Assembly: GCF_017874715.1 (NCBI RefSeq)
Contig: NZ_JAGGLR010000025.1
Location: 124,001-188,000, forward strand
DNA length: 64,000 nt
Source: Streptomyces iranensis
Lineage (GTDB): Bacteria; Actinomycetota; Actinomycetes; Streptomycetales; Streptomycetaceae
Direction: 5' to 3'
A program made the translations under genes and the position numbers. Below the pieces are notes generated by a model, which was given only the letters and a program-made list of their open reading frames with translations, was not told where the DNA came from and did no database searches. How positions within the stretch are numbered: position 1 is the first letter of the stretch; every line of letters starts with the position of its first letter. This document shows, piece by piece, positions 45,599 through 54,342 of the stretch.

Positions 45599-45678
45599 GT
45601 GGCGGAGACCGGCTGCTCGGCGATTCCCACCTGCGGGTTTCCTTCCCGGGTACCCGTATGTCCGCAGCCGGTCGCCAC
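45599..45678 (+). promoter_or_regulatory. Structured leader upstream of the amino-acid permease
   Basis: The arms 45599-45616 and 45664-45678 pair over 15 bp interrupted only by a 3-nt bulge (GAG, 45605-45607). They enclose a 47-nt domain with its own CCC/GGG helices. It ends 18 nt before the ribosome-binding site AAGGAG (45697-45702). The layout fits a riboswitch or protein-bound leader, but I do not recognise a known class. In particular the conserved ydaO (c-di-AMP) core is not seen. Confidence 0.5.
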
Positions 45679-45710
45679 CACCTGATGGCAGCGATTAAGG
45701 AGCCACCCAA

Positions 45711-47183
45711 GTGTTGGAGCACGGCGCAGCACCGCCCGCCACCCCGCAACCGGAACCAGACCCTCCGGTCGGCGGGCTGGGCGCCCGGCTGATGCGGCGC
45801 AAGCCGGTGGAGCGGCTGGTCGCCGAGGGCGGCCAGGGCGAGGGCGGAAGCCTCCGGCGCTCGATGGGCGTATGGCAGCTCACCATGATCAGCATCGGCG
45901 CCACCCTGGGCACCGGCATCTTCGTGGTGCTCGGCGAGGCGGTGCCGGATGCGGGCCCCGCGGTCATCGTGTCGTTCGTCATAGCCGGGCTTACCGCGCT
46001 GTTCTCCGCGCTGTCGTACGCCGAGCTGGCGGGCACCATCCCGGTCTCCGGCTCCTCCTACTCGTACGCCTACGCCACCATGGGCGAGCTGATCGCCTGG
46101 GTCTGCGGCTGGTGTCTGATCCTGGAGTACGGCGTCTCGGTGGCGGCCGTGGCCGTCGGCTGGGGCGAGTACCTCAACGAACTGCTCGACGGCACCCTCG
46201 GGATCACCATCCCCGACGCGCTGGCCGCCCCGCCCGGGGACGGCGGGATCTTCAATCTGCCCGCGCTGCTCGTGGTGCTGCTGGCCATGGCGTTCCTGCT
46301 GGGCGGCGCCAAGGAGAGCGCCCGTGCCAACGCGATCATGGTGGGAGTGAAGATCGCGGCGCTGATCCTCTTCTGCGCCGTCGCCTTCACCGGCATCCGG
46401 GCCGGTAACTACACCCCGTTCATGCCGCTGGGCATGGCGGGCGTCAGCGCCGCCGGCGCCACCCTCTTCTTCTCCTACATCGGCTTCGACGCCGCCTCCA
46501 CGGCCGGTGAGGAGGCCAAGAACCCCCAGCGCGACCTGCCCCGCGCGATCATGCTCTCGCTGATCATCGTCACCGCGCTGTACTGCCTGGTGGCCGCCGT
46601 GGCGGTGGGCGCCCTGCCGTGGAAGAAGTTCTCCGGCTCCGAGGCCGCGCTCGCCTCGATCATGAAGGATGTCACCGGACAGAACTTCTGGGCCGTGCTG
46701 CTGGCGGCCGGCGCGGTGATCGCGATCGCCTCCGTGGTGCTGACCGTGCTCTACGGGCAGACCCGCATCCTCTTCGCGATGTCCCGGGACGGGCTGGTGC
46801 CCAAGGTCTTCTCCACGGTCCACGCCCGGACCGGGGTACCCCGCGCCAACACCGTCATCGTCTCGCTCTTCTGCGGTGTCCTCGCCGCCGCGATCCCGCT
46901 CGGCCAGCTCGCCGACGCCACCAGCATCGGCACGCTCTTCGCCTTCGCCCTGGTCAACATCGCCGTGATCCTGCTGCGCCGGAACCGGCCCGACATGCCC
47001 CGGACCTTCCGGGTGCCGCTGTCCCCGCTCTTCCCGCTGATCGGCTTCGCGCTGTGCCTGTGGATGATGGGCAGCCTGCAGTTCGTGACCTGGGTGGTCT
47101 TCGGCGTGTGGATGGCCGTCGGCCTTGTGCTGTACTTCGGATACGGCATGCGCCGATCCCGACTGGCCACAGCAGAGAAGTGA
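45711..47183 (+). CDS. APC-family amino-acid permease
   Basis: This 490-residue transporter has about 12 transmembrane segments after a hydrophilic 45-residue N-terminus. The APC signatures are ISIGATLGTGIFVVLG (about residues 60-75) and FFSYIGFDAASTAGEEAKNPQRDLP, typical of the cationic amino-acid transporter (YfnA-like) subgroup. It starts at GTG 45711 with TTAAGGAG 8 nt upstream. The next gene is an Lrp-type regulator, a common partner for amino-acid transporters. The substrate is not fixed by sequence. Confidence 0.9.
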   Translation: MLEHGAAPPATPQPEPDPPVGGLGARLMRRKPVERLVAEGGQGEGGSLRRSMGVWQLTMISIGATLGTGIFVVLGEAVPDAGPAVIVSFVIAGLTALFSALSYAELAGTIPVSGSSYSYAYATMGELIAWVCGWCLILEYGVSVAAVAVGWGEYLNELLDGTLGITIPDALAAPPGDGGIFNLPALLVVLLAMAFLLGGAKESARANAIMVGVKIAALILFCAVAFTGIRAGNYTPFMPLGMAGVSAAGATLFFSYIGFDAASTAGEEAKNPQRDLPRAIMLSLIIVTALYCLVAAVAVGALPWKKFSGSEAALASIMKDVTGQNFWAVLLAAGAVIAIASVVLTVLYGQTRILFAMSRDGLVPKVFSTVHARTGVPRANTVIVSLFCGVLAAAIPLGQLADATSIGTLFAFALVNIAVILLRRNRPDMPRTFRVPLSPLFPLIGFALCLWMMGSLQFVTWVVFGVWMAVGLVLYFGYGMRRSRLATAEK

Positions 47184-47193
47184 TTGCCCCACA

Positions 47194-47649
47194 GTGCGAC
47201 TGAACGATCTCGATGAACGCATCGTCCACGCCCTCGCCGAGGACGCCCGCCGCTCCTACGCCGACATCGGCGAAATCGTCGGGCTGTCCGCGCCCGCGGT
47301 CAAACGGCGGGTGGACCGGCTGCGCGCGGAGGGAGCCATCACCGGCTTCACGGTGCGGGTCGACCCGGTGGCGCTGGGCTGGGAGACCGAGGGCTTCATC
47401 GAGCTCTTCTGCCGCCACAACACCTCGCCGAACGACATCCGCCGGGGCCTGTCGCGCTACCCCGAGGTGGTGTCCGCGTCCACCGTCACCGGTGACGCGG
47501 ACGCCGTCGTCCAGGTCTTCGCCGCGGATATGCGCCACTTCGAGCGGGTGCTGGAGCGGATTGCGGGGGAGCCGTTCGTGGAGCGCACGAAGTCTGTGCT
47601 GGTGCTGTCGCCCTTGCTGCGGAGATTCAGCTCGGGCGCCCCTACGTAG
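47194..47649 (+). CDS. Lrp/AsnC-family regulator
   Basis: This 151-residue amino-acid-responsive regulator has an N-terminal helix-turn-helix (YADIGEIVGLSAPAVKRRVDRL, about residues 22-43) and a C-terminal RAM ligand-binding domain. It starts at GTG 47194, 10 nt after the permease stop, so it is likely cotranscribed with the permease and may control it. The possible ribosome-binding site AGAAG is rather far upstream. Confidence 0.9.
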   Translation: MRLNDLDERIVHALAEDARRSYADIGEIVGLSAPAVKRRVDRLRAEGAITGFTVRVDPVALGWETEGFIELFCRHNTSPNDIRRGLSRYPEVVSASTVTGDADAVVQVFAADMRHFERVLERIAGEPFVERTKSVLVLSPLLRRFSSGAPT

Positions 47650-47689
47650 GCGCTCCGCTGGGTGCGCTGATCGACGGGGGTGCCCCGAC

Positions 47690-48130
47690 CTGCCGGTGAG
47701 CGTCCGCGGCGTCGTTGTGGCCGGGCGCGCCCACGCGGCGGAGCCGCACATCGAGACAGCCCCGCGCCGCCGCGGCCGGGGCGTGCCCGCGGGCCCCGGA
47801 TCGGTGGGACTGCGTCCAGCAGCGGCAGAAGCTGGGTGCCGTCATGCCGGTTGCCGCCGGTGAGCGTGACGGCGAGCGGGGTCCCGCGACGGTCGACGAT
47901 CACATGGTGTTTCGAGCCGGGGCGGGCCCGGTCGACAGGCGAGGGGCCGACGTGATCCCCCTTTGAGGGCCCGGACGTGCGAGCCGTCCACGGCGCAGTC
48001 GTCCAGGTCCAGGAGGTCGTTGCGGCGCGACTCGCTGAGCAGGGCGGCGTGCAGGCGAGGCCATACACCGGCTTCGGTCCAGCGGAGCTACCCACTCCCA
48101 CAGGTCGTCAGGAACAAGATCAGCACGCAC
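47690..48130 (-). pseudogene. Decayed IS5-family transposase
   Basis: Reading the minus strand from GTG 48130 gives VRADLVPDDLWEWVAPL, an IS5-type transposase N-terminus. A deletion of roughly 70 codons follows, and in another frame VWPRLHAALLSES and CAVDGSHVRALKGG. One G is missing in the G-run at about 47959-47965, after which the frame shifts to GPSPVDRARPGSKHHVIVD and LTGGNRHDGTQLLPLLDAVP. The C-terminal part with the last catalytic residue is gone. A GATGTGCGGCTCCGCCGCGT repeat unit (47732-47756) sits in or next to the broken end. No intact terminal repeats were found. Confidence 0.75.
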
Positions 48131-48191
48131 CCGCGCACCAGAGATTCCGTAGCTAGCGGGAATCAGGGGTGTTGGTCTCACCTGACCAGCG

Positions 48192-49145
48192 TCAGAGGCC
48201 AGGCGTGAGTGCCGTGAGATCGATGACGGTCTTCCCGCGGCGCGGGCCCGTCCCCGCCGCCGCGTGTGCTTCGGCCGCCTGGCCGGCCGGGAAGACCGCC
48301 TGGACCGGTACGTGGAACAGTCCCTTTTCGGCGAGATCCGCAGCGACGGCGAGTCCGTGGCGCCCGTCGGGCTGGCCGCCGAACTGGCCGAGGGAGAGGC
48401 GCACCTCACGGCTGGGGCCGGTGAAATCCGCCAGGGTGACCACCGACTGAGGTCCGTTGGTGAGACGGATGAGTTCATCGAGCGAGCCGGCTCCGGCCAC
48501 GTCGAGCGCGCGGTCGACGCGTGAGATGCCCAGCGCGCGAACCCGCTCGGGCAGGCCAGGCCCGTAGGGCAGGGGGGTCGCGCCGAGACCGGAGAGGAAT
48601 TCTTCGCTGCCGGGGCGGCCGGTCCCGACGACACGGGCTCCGCGAGCCACGGCCAGCTGCAGGGCGATGCTCCCGACACCACCCGTCGCGCCGTCGATCA
48701 GCAATGTCGTGTCCATCTCCTCGCGCACGCCGAGCAGGTCCAGAGCACGGGTCGCCGTCTCCGCGCCCGTCCCGGCGGCACCTGCCTCCTCCCAGGACAA
48801 AGCGGCCGGCTTCACCGCCCAGAACGCCAGGACGGCGAACTGCGCGCTCGCCCCGCCCAGTCGGGCGACATCGACGGCGCCGAACACTTCGTCCCCGACG
48901 GCAAAGCCTTCGACGCCCTCGCCGACCTCGTCGATCACGCCGGCCGCGTCCACGCCAGGGATGTGGGGCAGGGCAAGGCTGTCGCGTGAGGGTGATTCAC
49001 CGGCCCGCAGCGCGAGGTCGACCGGCGAAACCGCGCTGGTGCGGACCGCGATGCGCACCTCGCCCGGTCCTGCGTGCGGCTCGGGCGCGGAGCGGACGCC
49101 GAGTACGTCGGGAGAACCGAAACGGTCGAACTGTACTGCTTGCAT
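48192..49145 (-). CDS. Zinc-independent MDR quinone/NADP oxidoreductase
   Basis: This 317-residue protein of the medium-chain reductase superfamily has the GroES-like N-terminal domain (MQAVQFDRFGSPDVL; IPGVDAAGVIDEVGEGVEGF) and a Rossmann domain with DGATGGVGSIALQLAVARGARVVGTG (about residues 149-174). Catalytic zinc cysteines are absent, as in quinone reductases. ATG 49145 is preferred because GGAGAGG lies 5 nt upstream. It is divergent from a TetR gene, with a palindrome in the shared region. Confidence 0.88.
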   Translation of the reverse strand: MQAVQFDRFGSPDVLGVRSAPEPHAGPGEVRIAVRTSAVSPVDLALRAGESPSRDSLALPHIPGVDAAGVIDEVGEGVEGFAVGDEVFGAVDVARLGGASAQFAVLAFWAVKPAALSWEEAGAAGTGAETATRALDLLGVREEMDTTLLIDGATGGVGSIALQLAVARGARVVGTGRPGSEEFLSGLGATPLPYGPGLPERVRALGISRVDRALDVAGAGSLDELIRLTNGPQSVVTLADFTGPSREVRLSLGQFGGQPDGRHGLAVAADLAEKGLFHVPVQAVFPAGQAAEAHAAAGTGPRRGKTVIDLTALTPGL

Positions 49146-49159
49146 GATCACCTCTCCGG

Positions 49160-49174
49160 CCCGGAATTTCCGGG
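49160..49174. promoter_or_regulatory. Palindrome between oxidoreductase and TetR genes
   Basis: CCCGGAATTTCCGGG has 7-bp arms around a single centre base, next to the oxidoreductase ribosome-binding site (49151-49157). It is a candidate operator for the divergent TetR protein. Confidence 0.45.
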
Positions 49175-49248
49175 CGCCGCCACACGGTAGACATGGATGT
49201 GGAGCAGGTGTTCCGTATCAGGCTGAAGTGAGAATCGCGGAGATCGAA

Positions 49249-49845
49249 GTGACTCGGAAACCACGCATGGACGCTGAGCTCAACCGTCGCCGTATCATCG
49301 CCATCGCCCGCGCCGCCTTCGCCGACGAAGGGCTCGACCTGCCGATGCGGGAGATCGCCCGCCGCGCCGGTCTGGGCATCGCCACCGTCCATCGGCACTT
49401 CCCGGCACGCACCGACCTCGTCACGGCCGCGCTCGCTGAGCTGGTCGCGGAATGCCGTGGGGACATGCAGGCATCTCTGGACGAGCCCGATCCCTGGCGC
49501 GCGCTCAGCGGCGCCGTGCATAAATTCGCGGAGCACCGGTTGCAGGACCGCGGGCTGAATGAGGCTCTGTTCGGTTCCCACCCGGCGGCGGCAGCCTTCG
49601 CTGTCGACCGCCGCGAACAGGCACGGGCAATGGAGCGGCTCGTAGACCGCGCCCGCGAGGCCGGTGCAGTGCGTCCGGACGTCACAGTGGAGGACGTACG
49701 CGTATGCCTCGGCGCCATTGCCTCGTTCCGTCTGGCGCACTCCGCCACAGACCTTCAGCGACTCGTCGAACTCCTCCTGATCGGGCTGGCAGCGGACGAC
49801 AGCACATCCCCCGAGACTGAAACGATCAGTTGGTGCTTGCAATGA
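49249..49845 (+). CDS. TetR-family regulator
   Basis: This 198-residue regulator has an N-terminal helix-turn-helix (LPMREIARRAGLGIATVHRHFPAR, about residues 34-57). Its C-terminal domain resembles the SbtR-like group. It starts at GTG 49249 with GGAG 6 nt upstream; GTG 49228 is also in frame. It is divergent from the oxidoreductase, so local control of that gene is likely. A 120-bp gap with no clear feature separates it from davA. Confidence 0.88.
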   Translation: MTRKPRMDAELNRRRIIAIARAAFADEGLDLPMREIARRAGLGIATVHRHFPARTDLVTAALAELVAECRGDMQASLDEPDPWRALSGAVHKFAEHRLQDRGLNEALFGSHPAAAAFAVDRREQARAMERLVDRAREAGAVRPDVTVEDVRVCLGAIASFRLAHSATDLQRLVELLLIGLAADDSTSPETETISWCLQ

Positions 49846-49968
49846 ATCGCCGGGTACGGATCCCCATACGTCATGAATCGACGCCGGACGCAATGAAGTC
49901 GTCTTGTTGGGCGATCCGGAGTCAACGTACTGTTTTTACGCCCGCACTCCTCCCCTCAAGGTCTGCCC

Positions 49969-50766
49969 ATGCCGCCGCTGCGCACCGCTCTGCTCCAGAA
50001 CTCCGGTCACCCCGGCGACCCCGCCGGTAACCTCAAGGTCCTCGACGAGGCCGCCGCCCGCGCGGCCGCCGACGGCGCCGGGCTGCTGGTCACCGCGGAG
50101 ATGTTCCTCACGGGCTACGCCATCGGCGGCGGTGTGCGGGAGCTGGCCGAGCCGGCCGACGGGCCGAGCGGCCGGGCCGTGGCCGAGATCGCCGCGGCGC
50201 ACGGGTTGGCGATCCTCTACGGCTACCCCGAGAGCCACGCGGGCGCGGTCCACAACTCCGCGCGGCTGGTGGGCGCGGACGGCAGCGAGCTGGCCAACTA
50301 CCGCAAGACCCATCTCTACGGCTGCTTCGAGCGGGAGTCGTTCACTCCGGGGGAGGCCCCCGTCGTCCAGGCCACCATCGGCGAGCTGACCGTCGGCATC
50401 CTGGTCTGCTACGACGTGGAGTTCCCCGAGAACGTACGGGCCCACGCCCTGGCCGGGACCGATCTGCTGGTGGTGCCCACCGCGCAGATGCACCCCTTCG
50501 AGTTCGTCGCCGAATCCCTGATTCCGGTGCGGGCCTTCGAGAGCCAGATGTACATCGCGTACGTCAACCGCAGCGGCCCCGAGGGCGAGTTCGACTTCGT
50601 CGGGCTGAGCTGTCTGGCCGGGCCCGACGGCGCCACCTGTCTGCGCGCCGGCCGCGGTGAGGAGCTCCTCCTCGGCGACGTCGACCCCAAACTGCTGACG
50701 ACCTCGCGCCGGATCAACCCGTATCTGCGCGACCGCCGCCCCGGTCTCTACACCTCCCTCAGCTGA
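49969..50766 (+). CDS. davA: 5-aminopentanamidase-like carbon-nitrogen hydrolase
   Basis: This 265-residue nitrilase-superfamily amidase has the catalytic triad: Glu in LVTAEMFLTGY, Lys in YRKTHLYG and Cys in LVCYDVEFPEN. From memory it resembles Pseudomonas DavA along its length (for example EMFLTGY.IG, YRKTHL.G, CYD.EFPEN). DavA hydrolyses 5-aminopentanamide to 5-aminovalerate. The next gene is DavB-like, so the pair covers the first two steps of the lysine monooxygenase route. ATG 49969 is the natural start; no strong ribosome-binding site is seen. Confidence 0.85.
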   Translation: MPPLRTALLQNSGHPGDPAGNLKVLDEAAARAAADGAGLLVTAEMFLTGYAIGGGVRELAEPADGPSGRAVAEIAAAHGLAILYGYPESHAGAVHNSARLVGADGSELANYRKTHLYGCFERESFTPGEAPVVQATIGELTVGILVCYDVEFPENVRAHALAGTDLLVVPTAQMHPFEFVAESLIPVRAFESQMYIAYVNRSGPEGEFDFVGLSCLAGPDGATCLRAGRGEELLLGDVDPKLLTTSRRINPYLRDRRPGLYTSLS

Positions 50767-50832
50767 TCCGTCCGGCCCCTGCCGCACCCGAACCACCCTT
50801 TTGAGCACCAAGCAGCAAGGAGTCCGTACCCC

Positions 50833-52542
50833 ATGACGTCCACGGTGCCCACCGCCGTCCATGACGAGCAGGAGACGCAGGCCCTCGGGGCCCTTCCGCC
50901 CATCACCATGTTCGGCCCGGACTTCCCCTACGCCTACGACGACTACCTCGCCCACCCCGCGGGCCTGGGCCAGATACCGGCGACCGAGCACGGCGCCGAG
51001 GTCGCGGTCGTCGGCGGCGGTCTCTCCGGTGTCGTCGCCGCGTACGAGCTGATGAAGATGGGACTGCGGCCCGTGGTCTACGAGGCCGACCGGATCGGCG
51101 GACGGCTGCGCACCGTCGGCTTCGACGGCTGTGACGACGCGCTGACCGCCGAGCTGGGCGCGATGCGCTTCCCGCCGTCCTCCACCGCCCTCCAGCACTA
51201 CATCGACCTGGTGGGGCTGAAGACCGAGCCGTTCCCCAACCCGCTGGCCCCCGAGACCCCCTCGACCGTCGTCGACCTCAAGGGCGAGTCCCACTACGCC
51301 CGCTCCATCGACGACCTGCCGGCGGTCTACCGCGAGGTGGCGGACGCCTGGAACGCCTGCCTGGAGGAGGGCGCGGACTTCTCCGACATGAACCGCGCCA
51401 TCCGCGAGCGGGACGTGCCCCGGATCCGGGAGATCTGGGCACGGCTGGTCGAGAAGCTGGACAACCAGACCTTCTACGGCTTCCTCTGCGACTCCTCGGC
51501 CTTCACCTCCTTCCGCCACCGCGAGATCTTCGGCCAGGTCGGCTTCGGCACCGGCGGCTGGGACACCGACTTCCCCAACTCCATCCTGGAGATCCTGCGC
51601 GTCGTCTACACCGAGGCCGACGACCACCACCGCGGCATCGTCGGCGGCAGCCAGCAGCTTCCGCTGCGGCTGTGGGAGCGCGAGCCCGAGAAGATCGTCC
51701 ACTGGTCCCAGGGCACCTCGCTGGCCTCGCTGCACGAGGGTGCGCCGCGCCCGGCCGTGACCCGGCTGCACCGGGCCGCGGGCGACCGCGTCGTGGTGAC
51801 GGACGCGAGCGGTGACATCCGCTCGTACGGCGCGGTGGTCTTCACCGCACAGTCCTGGATGCTGCTCTCCCAGATCGACTGCGATGACTCGCTCTTCCCG
51901 ATCGACCACTGGACGGCGATCGAGCGCACCCACTACATGGAGTCCAGCAAGCTCTTCGTGCCGGTGGACCGGCCGTTCTGGCTGGACAAGGACGAGGTCA
52001 CCGGGCGGGACACGATGAGCATGACGCTCACCGACCGGATGACCCGCGGCACGTATCTGCTGGACAACGGCCCGGACCGGCCCGCCGTCATCTGCCTCTC
52101 CTACACCTGGTGCGACGACAGCCTCAAGTGGCTGCCGCTGTCCGCGAACGAGCGGATGGAGGTCATGCTCAAGTCGCTCTCGGAGATCTATCGACACGTC
52201 GACATCCGCAAGCACATCATCGGCAGCCCGGTCACCGTGTCCTGGGAGAACGAGCCGTACTTCATGGGCGCGTTCAAGGCCAATCTGCCCGGCCACTACC
52301 GCTACCAGCGACGGCTGTTCACCCACTTCATGCAGGACCGGCTGCCCGCCGACAAGCGCGGCGTCTTCCTCGCGGGCGACGACATCTCCTGGACGGCGGG
52401 CTGGGCCGAGGGCGCCATCCAGACCGCGCTCAACGCCGTGTGGGGTGTCATGCACCAGTTCGGCGGCTCCACCGATCCGAAGAACCCCGGGCCGGGCGAT
52501 CTGTACGACGAGATCGCGCCCGTCGAGCTCCCCGAGGACTGA
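50833..52542 (+). CDS. davB: L-lysine 2-monooxygenase-like flavin amine oxidase
   Basis: This 569-residue FAD protein begins with an FGPDFPYAYDDYLAHPAGLG segment shared with DavB. The dinucleotide-binding VVGGGLSGVVAAYELMKMG (about residues 59-77), RIGGRLRT and the C-terminal FAD contact region FLAGDDISWTAGWAEGAIQT (about 515-534) follow. The family oxidatively decarboxylates an L-amino acid to the amide; DavB uses lysine, and relatives use tryptophan (auxin route) or others. Pairing with DavA favours lysine. ATG 50833 is 66 nt after davA. Confidence 0.87.
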   Translation: MTSTVPTAVHDEQETQALGALPPITMFGPDFPYAYDDYLAHPAGLGQIPATEHGAEVAVVGGGLSGVVAAYELMKMGLRPVVYEADRIGGRLRTVGFDGCDDALTAELGAMRFPPSSTALQHYIDLVGLKTEPFPNPLAPETPSTVVDLKGESHYARSIDDLPAVYREVADAWNACLEEGADFSDMNRAIRERDVPRIREIWARLVEKLDNQTFYGFLCDSSAFTSFRHREIFGQVGFGTGGWDTDFPNSILEILRVVYTEADDHHRGIVGGSQQLPLRLWEREPEKIVHWSQGTSLASLHEGAPRPAVTRLHRAAGDRVVVTDASGDIRSYGAVVFTAQSWMLLSQIDCDDSLFPIDHWTAIERTHYMESSKLFVPVDRPFWLDKDEVTGRDTMSMTLTDRMTRGTYLLDNGPDRPAVICLSYTWCDDSLKWLPLSANERMEVMLKSLSEIYRHVDIRKHIIGSPVTVSWENEPYFMGAFKANLPGHYRYQRRLFTHFMQDRLPADKRGVFLAGDDISWTAGWAEGAIQTALNAVWGVMHQFGGSTDPKNPGPGDLYDEIAPVELPED

Positions 52543-52582
52543 GCCGGTCCGGGGCCGTTCAGCACCCGGTCCGGGGGCCGCT

Positions 52583-53296
52583 TCAGGACGCGGACGGCAG
52601 AGGGGTGAGCAGAAAGCGCCCGACCAGACCCACGGTGGCGTCGACGCGCTCCGCGAACTCCTCCGCCAGCTCCGGCACCGCGCGCAGCCCCCACAGCGCG
52701 CGGAACGCCGCCCATGCGGCGTCCCGCGCCTTCTCCAGGCTCCAGGAGCCCACGAGATGGGTGAGCGGATCGGCCACGTCCAACAGGTCGGGGCCGGGCA
52801 TCAGCTCCTCCCGGATCCGCTCCTCCATCCCCGTGAGCAGGGCGCCGATCCGGTCGAAGTCGCCCTCCAGGGCGTCCGGTTCGAGGTTCCGGGCCCGGCA
52901 GGTGTCCAGCAGCGCGAGCGCCAGGTCATGGCCGATATGGGCGTTGATCCCGGCGAGCGCGAACTGCACCGGGCGGATCCCCGGATGGCACCGCAGCTGG
53001 AACAGCGGCCGCCAGCAGGCGGGCGGCCGCCCGCCGGTGGTCACCGCGTCGACCGCCGCCAGATAGCGCTCGGCGAACCACACGTCCAGCTCCTCGGTGG
53101 CGGACGGGTCGAGGAAGTACCCGTCCGCGAGCCGCCGGCCGACCTCCTCGGTGACCGACAGATACACCTCGTTGAAGACCGCCACTCCGTCCCCGGGCGG
53201 CAGCGCCGCGCCGAGCGCGCTCATGCGCGCCACGACGCTTCTCACGGTGCGCGGTGCGAGCCGCGCGGGCGTGGGCGTGGGCATGGGCATCGTCAT
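52583..53296 (-). CDS. DUF5995 family protein
   Basis: This 237-residue, mostly helical protein contains VFNEVYLSVTEEVGRRL, WFAERYLAAVDAV and RCHPGIRPVQFALAGINAHIGHDLALAL, the histidine-rich core typical of DUF5995. Its biochemical role is unknown. ATG 53296 begins a Met/Pro/Thr-rich stretch without a clear ribosome-binding site, so the true start may differ. It is convergent with davB, and the epimerase gene lies upstream on the same strand. Confidence 0.8.
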   Translation of the reverse strand: MTMPMPTPTPARLAPRTVRSVVARMSALGAALPPGDGVAVFNEVYLSVTEEVGRRLADGYFLDPSATEELDVWFAERYLAAVDAVTTGGRPPACWRPLFQLRCHPGIRPVQFALAGINAHIGHDLALALLDTCRARNLEPDALEGDFDRIGALLTGMEERIREELMPGPDLLDVADPLTHLVGSWSLEKARDAAWAAFRALWGLRAVPELAEEFAERVDATVGLVGRFLLTPLPSAS

Positions 53297-53384
53297 GGAC
53301 GCCAGGGTGGCAGGCCGGACGGGCGCGGTCCCGCCGTACGCCGCCGCTTCCCCTGGACGGCCTAACGTCCCGTCAACCGCCGTA

Positions 53385-54269
53385 TCACAGCACACCCGCG
53401 TCGCGCGCCGTCCACGTCGACGGATACAGCGGCCGCCAGCCCAGCTCGTCGCGCAGCCGGAGGTTGGAGGTGATCCCGAACCAGGGGTCGTCGGCCGTCC
53501 GCTCGGTCATGCCCTCGGGCAGTGGCGCGCCCATGAGCTGGTGGATTTCGACGACGGTCGCAGGGGCGTCATCGACGATGTTGTACTTGCGCCCCGACAC
53601 CGAACCGCCGGCCGTGCCGCCCGGTGCGCGCAGCAGCCGCAGCAGTGCCTGCGTCGCGTCCGCGTGGTGGACCATGGCGAGCCGCTGGTCCCCGGCCCAG
53701 TCCCGTGAGTACGGCAGAAAGTTCGCCACATGCGGATCGCCGTCCCCGTACACAAAGGCCAGGCTGCCGATCCGCAGATCGAGGCCGTGCTCGCGGTGCA
53801 GCGCCAGCAGCTCCCGCTCCGCCTCCGCCTTCGAGGCGGGGTAGGCGCCCCACAGCAGACCGCCGGGCCTGCTCTCGTCGTCCTCCGTGAACGGCCGCCC
53901 GCGCGATGCGCCGTACACCAGATTGGTGCTGACCTGGAGGAACCGGCTCGTCCCGGCCTCGACCGCGGCCCGTCCGAGCGCGACCGCCGCGTCCCGGTTG
54001 ACCGCCCACGCCTCCTCGTCCGGCACCCCGCGGAAGGCCGCCGCGATGTTGACCACCGCGTGCACCCCCTCCATGGCCCTCCGCAGATCCTTCTCCTCGC
54101 GCAGATCGCCGACCATGAGCCGCGCGCCCTGGGCCGCGAAGGGGGCGCCGCGCTCCTCGTCGCGCACCAGCACCCGTACCTCGGTGCCGGCCGCGGGCCG
54201 CTCCAGCAGCCGCTTGGTGAACCGCCGTCCCACCTGACCGGTCGCACCCGTCACCAGAATCAAGGGCAT
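53385..54269 (-). CDS. NAD-dependent epimerase/dehydratase
   Basis: This 294-residue extended SDR has the TGATGQVGRR cofactor loop (residues about 7-16), VNIAAAF, VSTNLVYG and the YPASK catalytic pair. A variable C-terminal substrate domain follows. ATG 54269 with AAAGGCGG upstream is preferred over ATG 54275, which abuts that site. The divergent XRE/MmyB regulator 129 bp away is a common arrangement for such reductases. Substrate unknown. Confidence 0.88.
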   Translation of the reverse strand: MPLILVTGATGQVGRRFTKRLLERPAAGTEVRVLVRDEERGAPFAAQGARLMVGDLREEKDLRRAMEGVHAVVNIAAAFRGVPDEEAWAVNRDAAVALGRAAVEAGTSRFLQVSTNLVYGASRGRPFTEDDESRPGGLLWGAYPASKAEAERELLALHREHGLDLRIGSLAFVYGDGDPHVANFLPYSRDWAGDQRLAMVHHADATQALLRLLRAPGGTAGGSVSGRKYNIVDDAPATVVEIHQLMGAPLPEGMTERTADDPWFGITSNLRLRDELGWRPLYPSTWTARDAGVL

Positions 54270-54342
54270 GAGCATCCGCCTTTCGTCTCGTCGCTCGGCC
54301 TCAGCCTGCGGCGGGCGGGGCGGGGCCGGGAGAGACCTCCTC

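Noticed and set aside
45599..45678. c-di-AMP (ydaO) riboswitch
   Set aside because: Position before an amino-acid permease fits, but the conserved ydaO core segments are not present; kept only as an unclassified structured leader.
45411..47222. Minus-strand extension of the 68-residue gene
   Set aside because: It is antisense to the amino-acid permease; the supported part is only 45204-45410.
47900..48682. Long minus-strand frame across the IS remnant and oxidoreductase end
   Set aside because: It overlaps the oxidoreductase gene in another frame; only the transposase-like fragments are meaningful.
50833..52542. Tryptophan 2-monooxygenase (IaaM) for auxin synthesis
   Set aside because: Possible within the family, but the closer resemblance to DavB and pairing with a DavA-like nitrilase-fold amidase favour lysine; IaaH partners are of a different amidase family.
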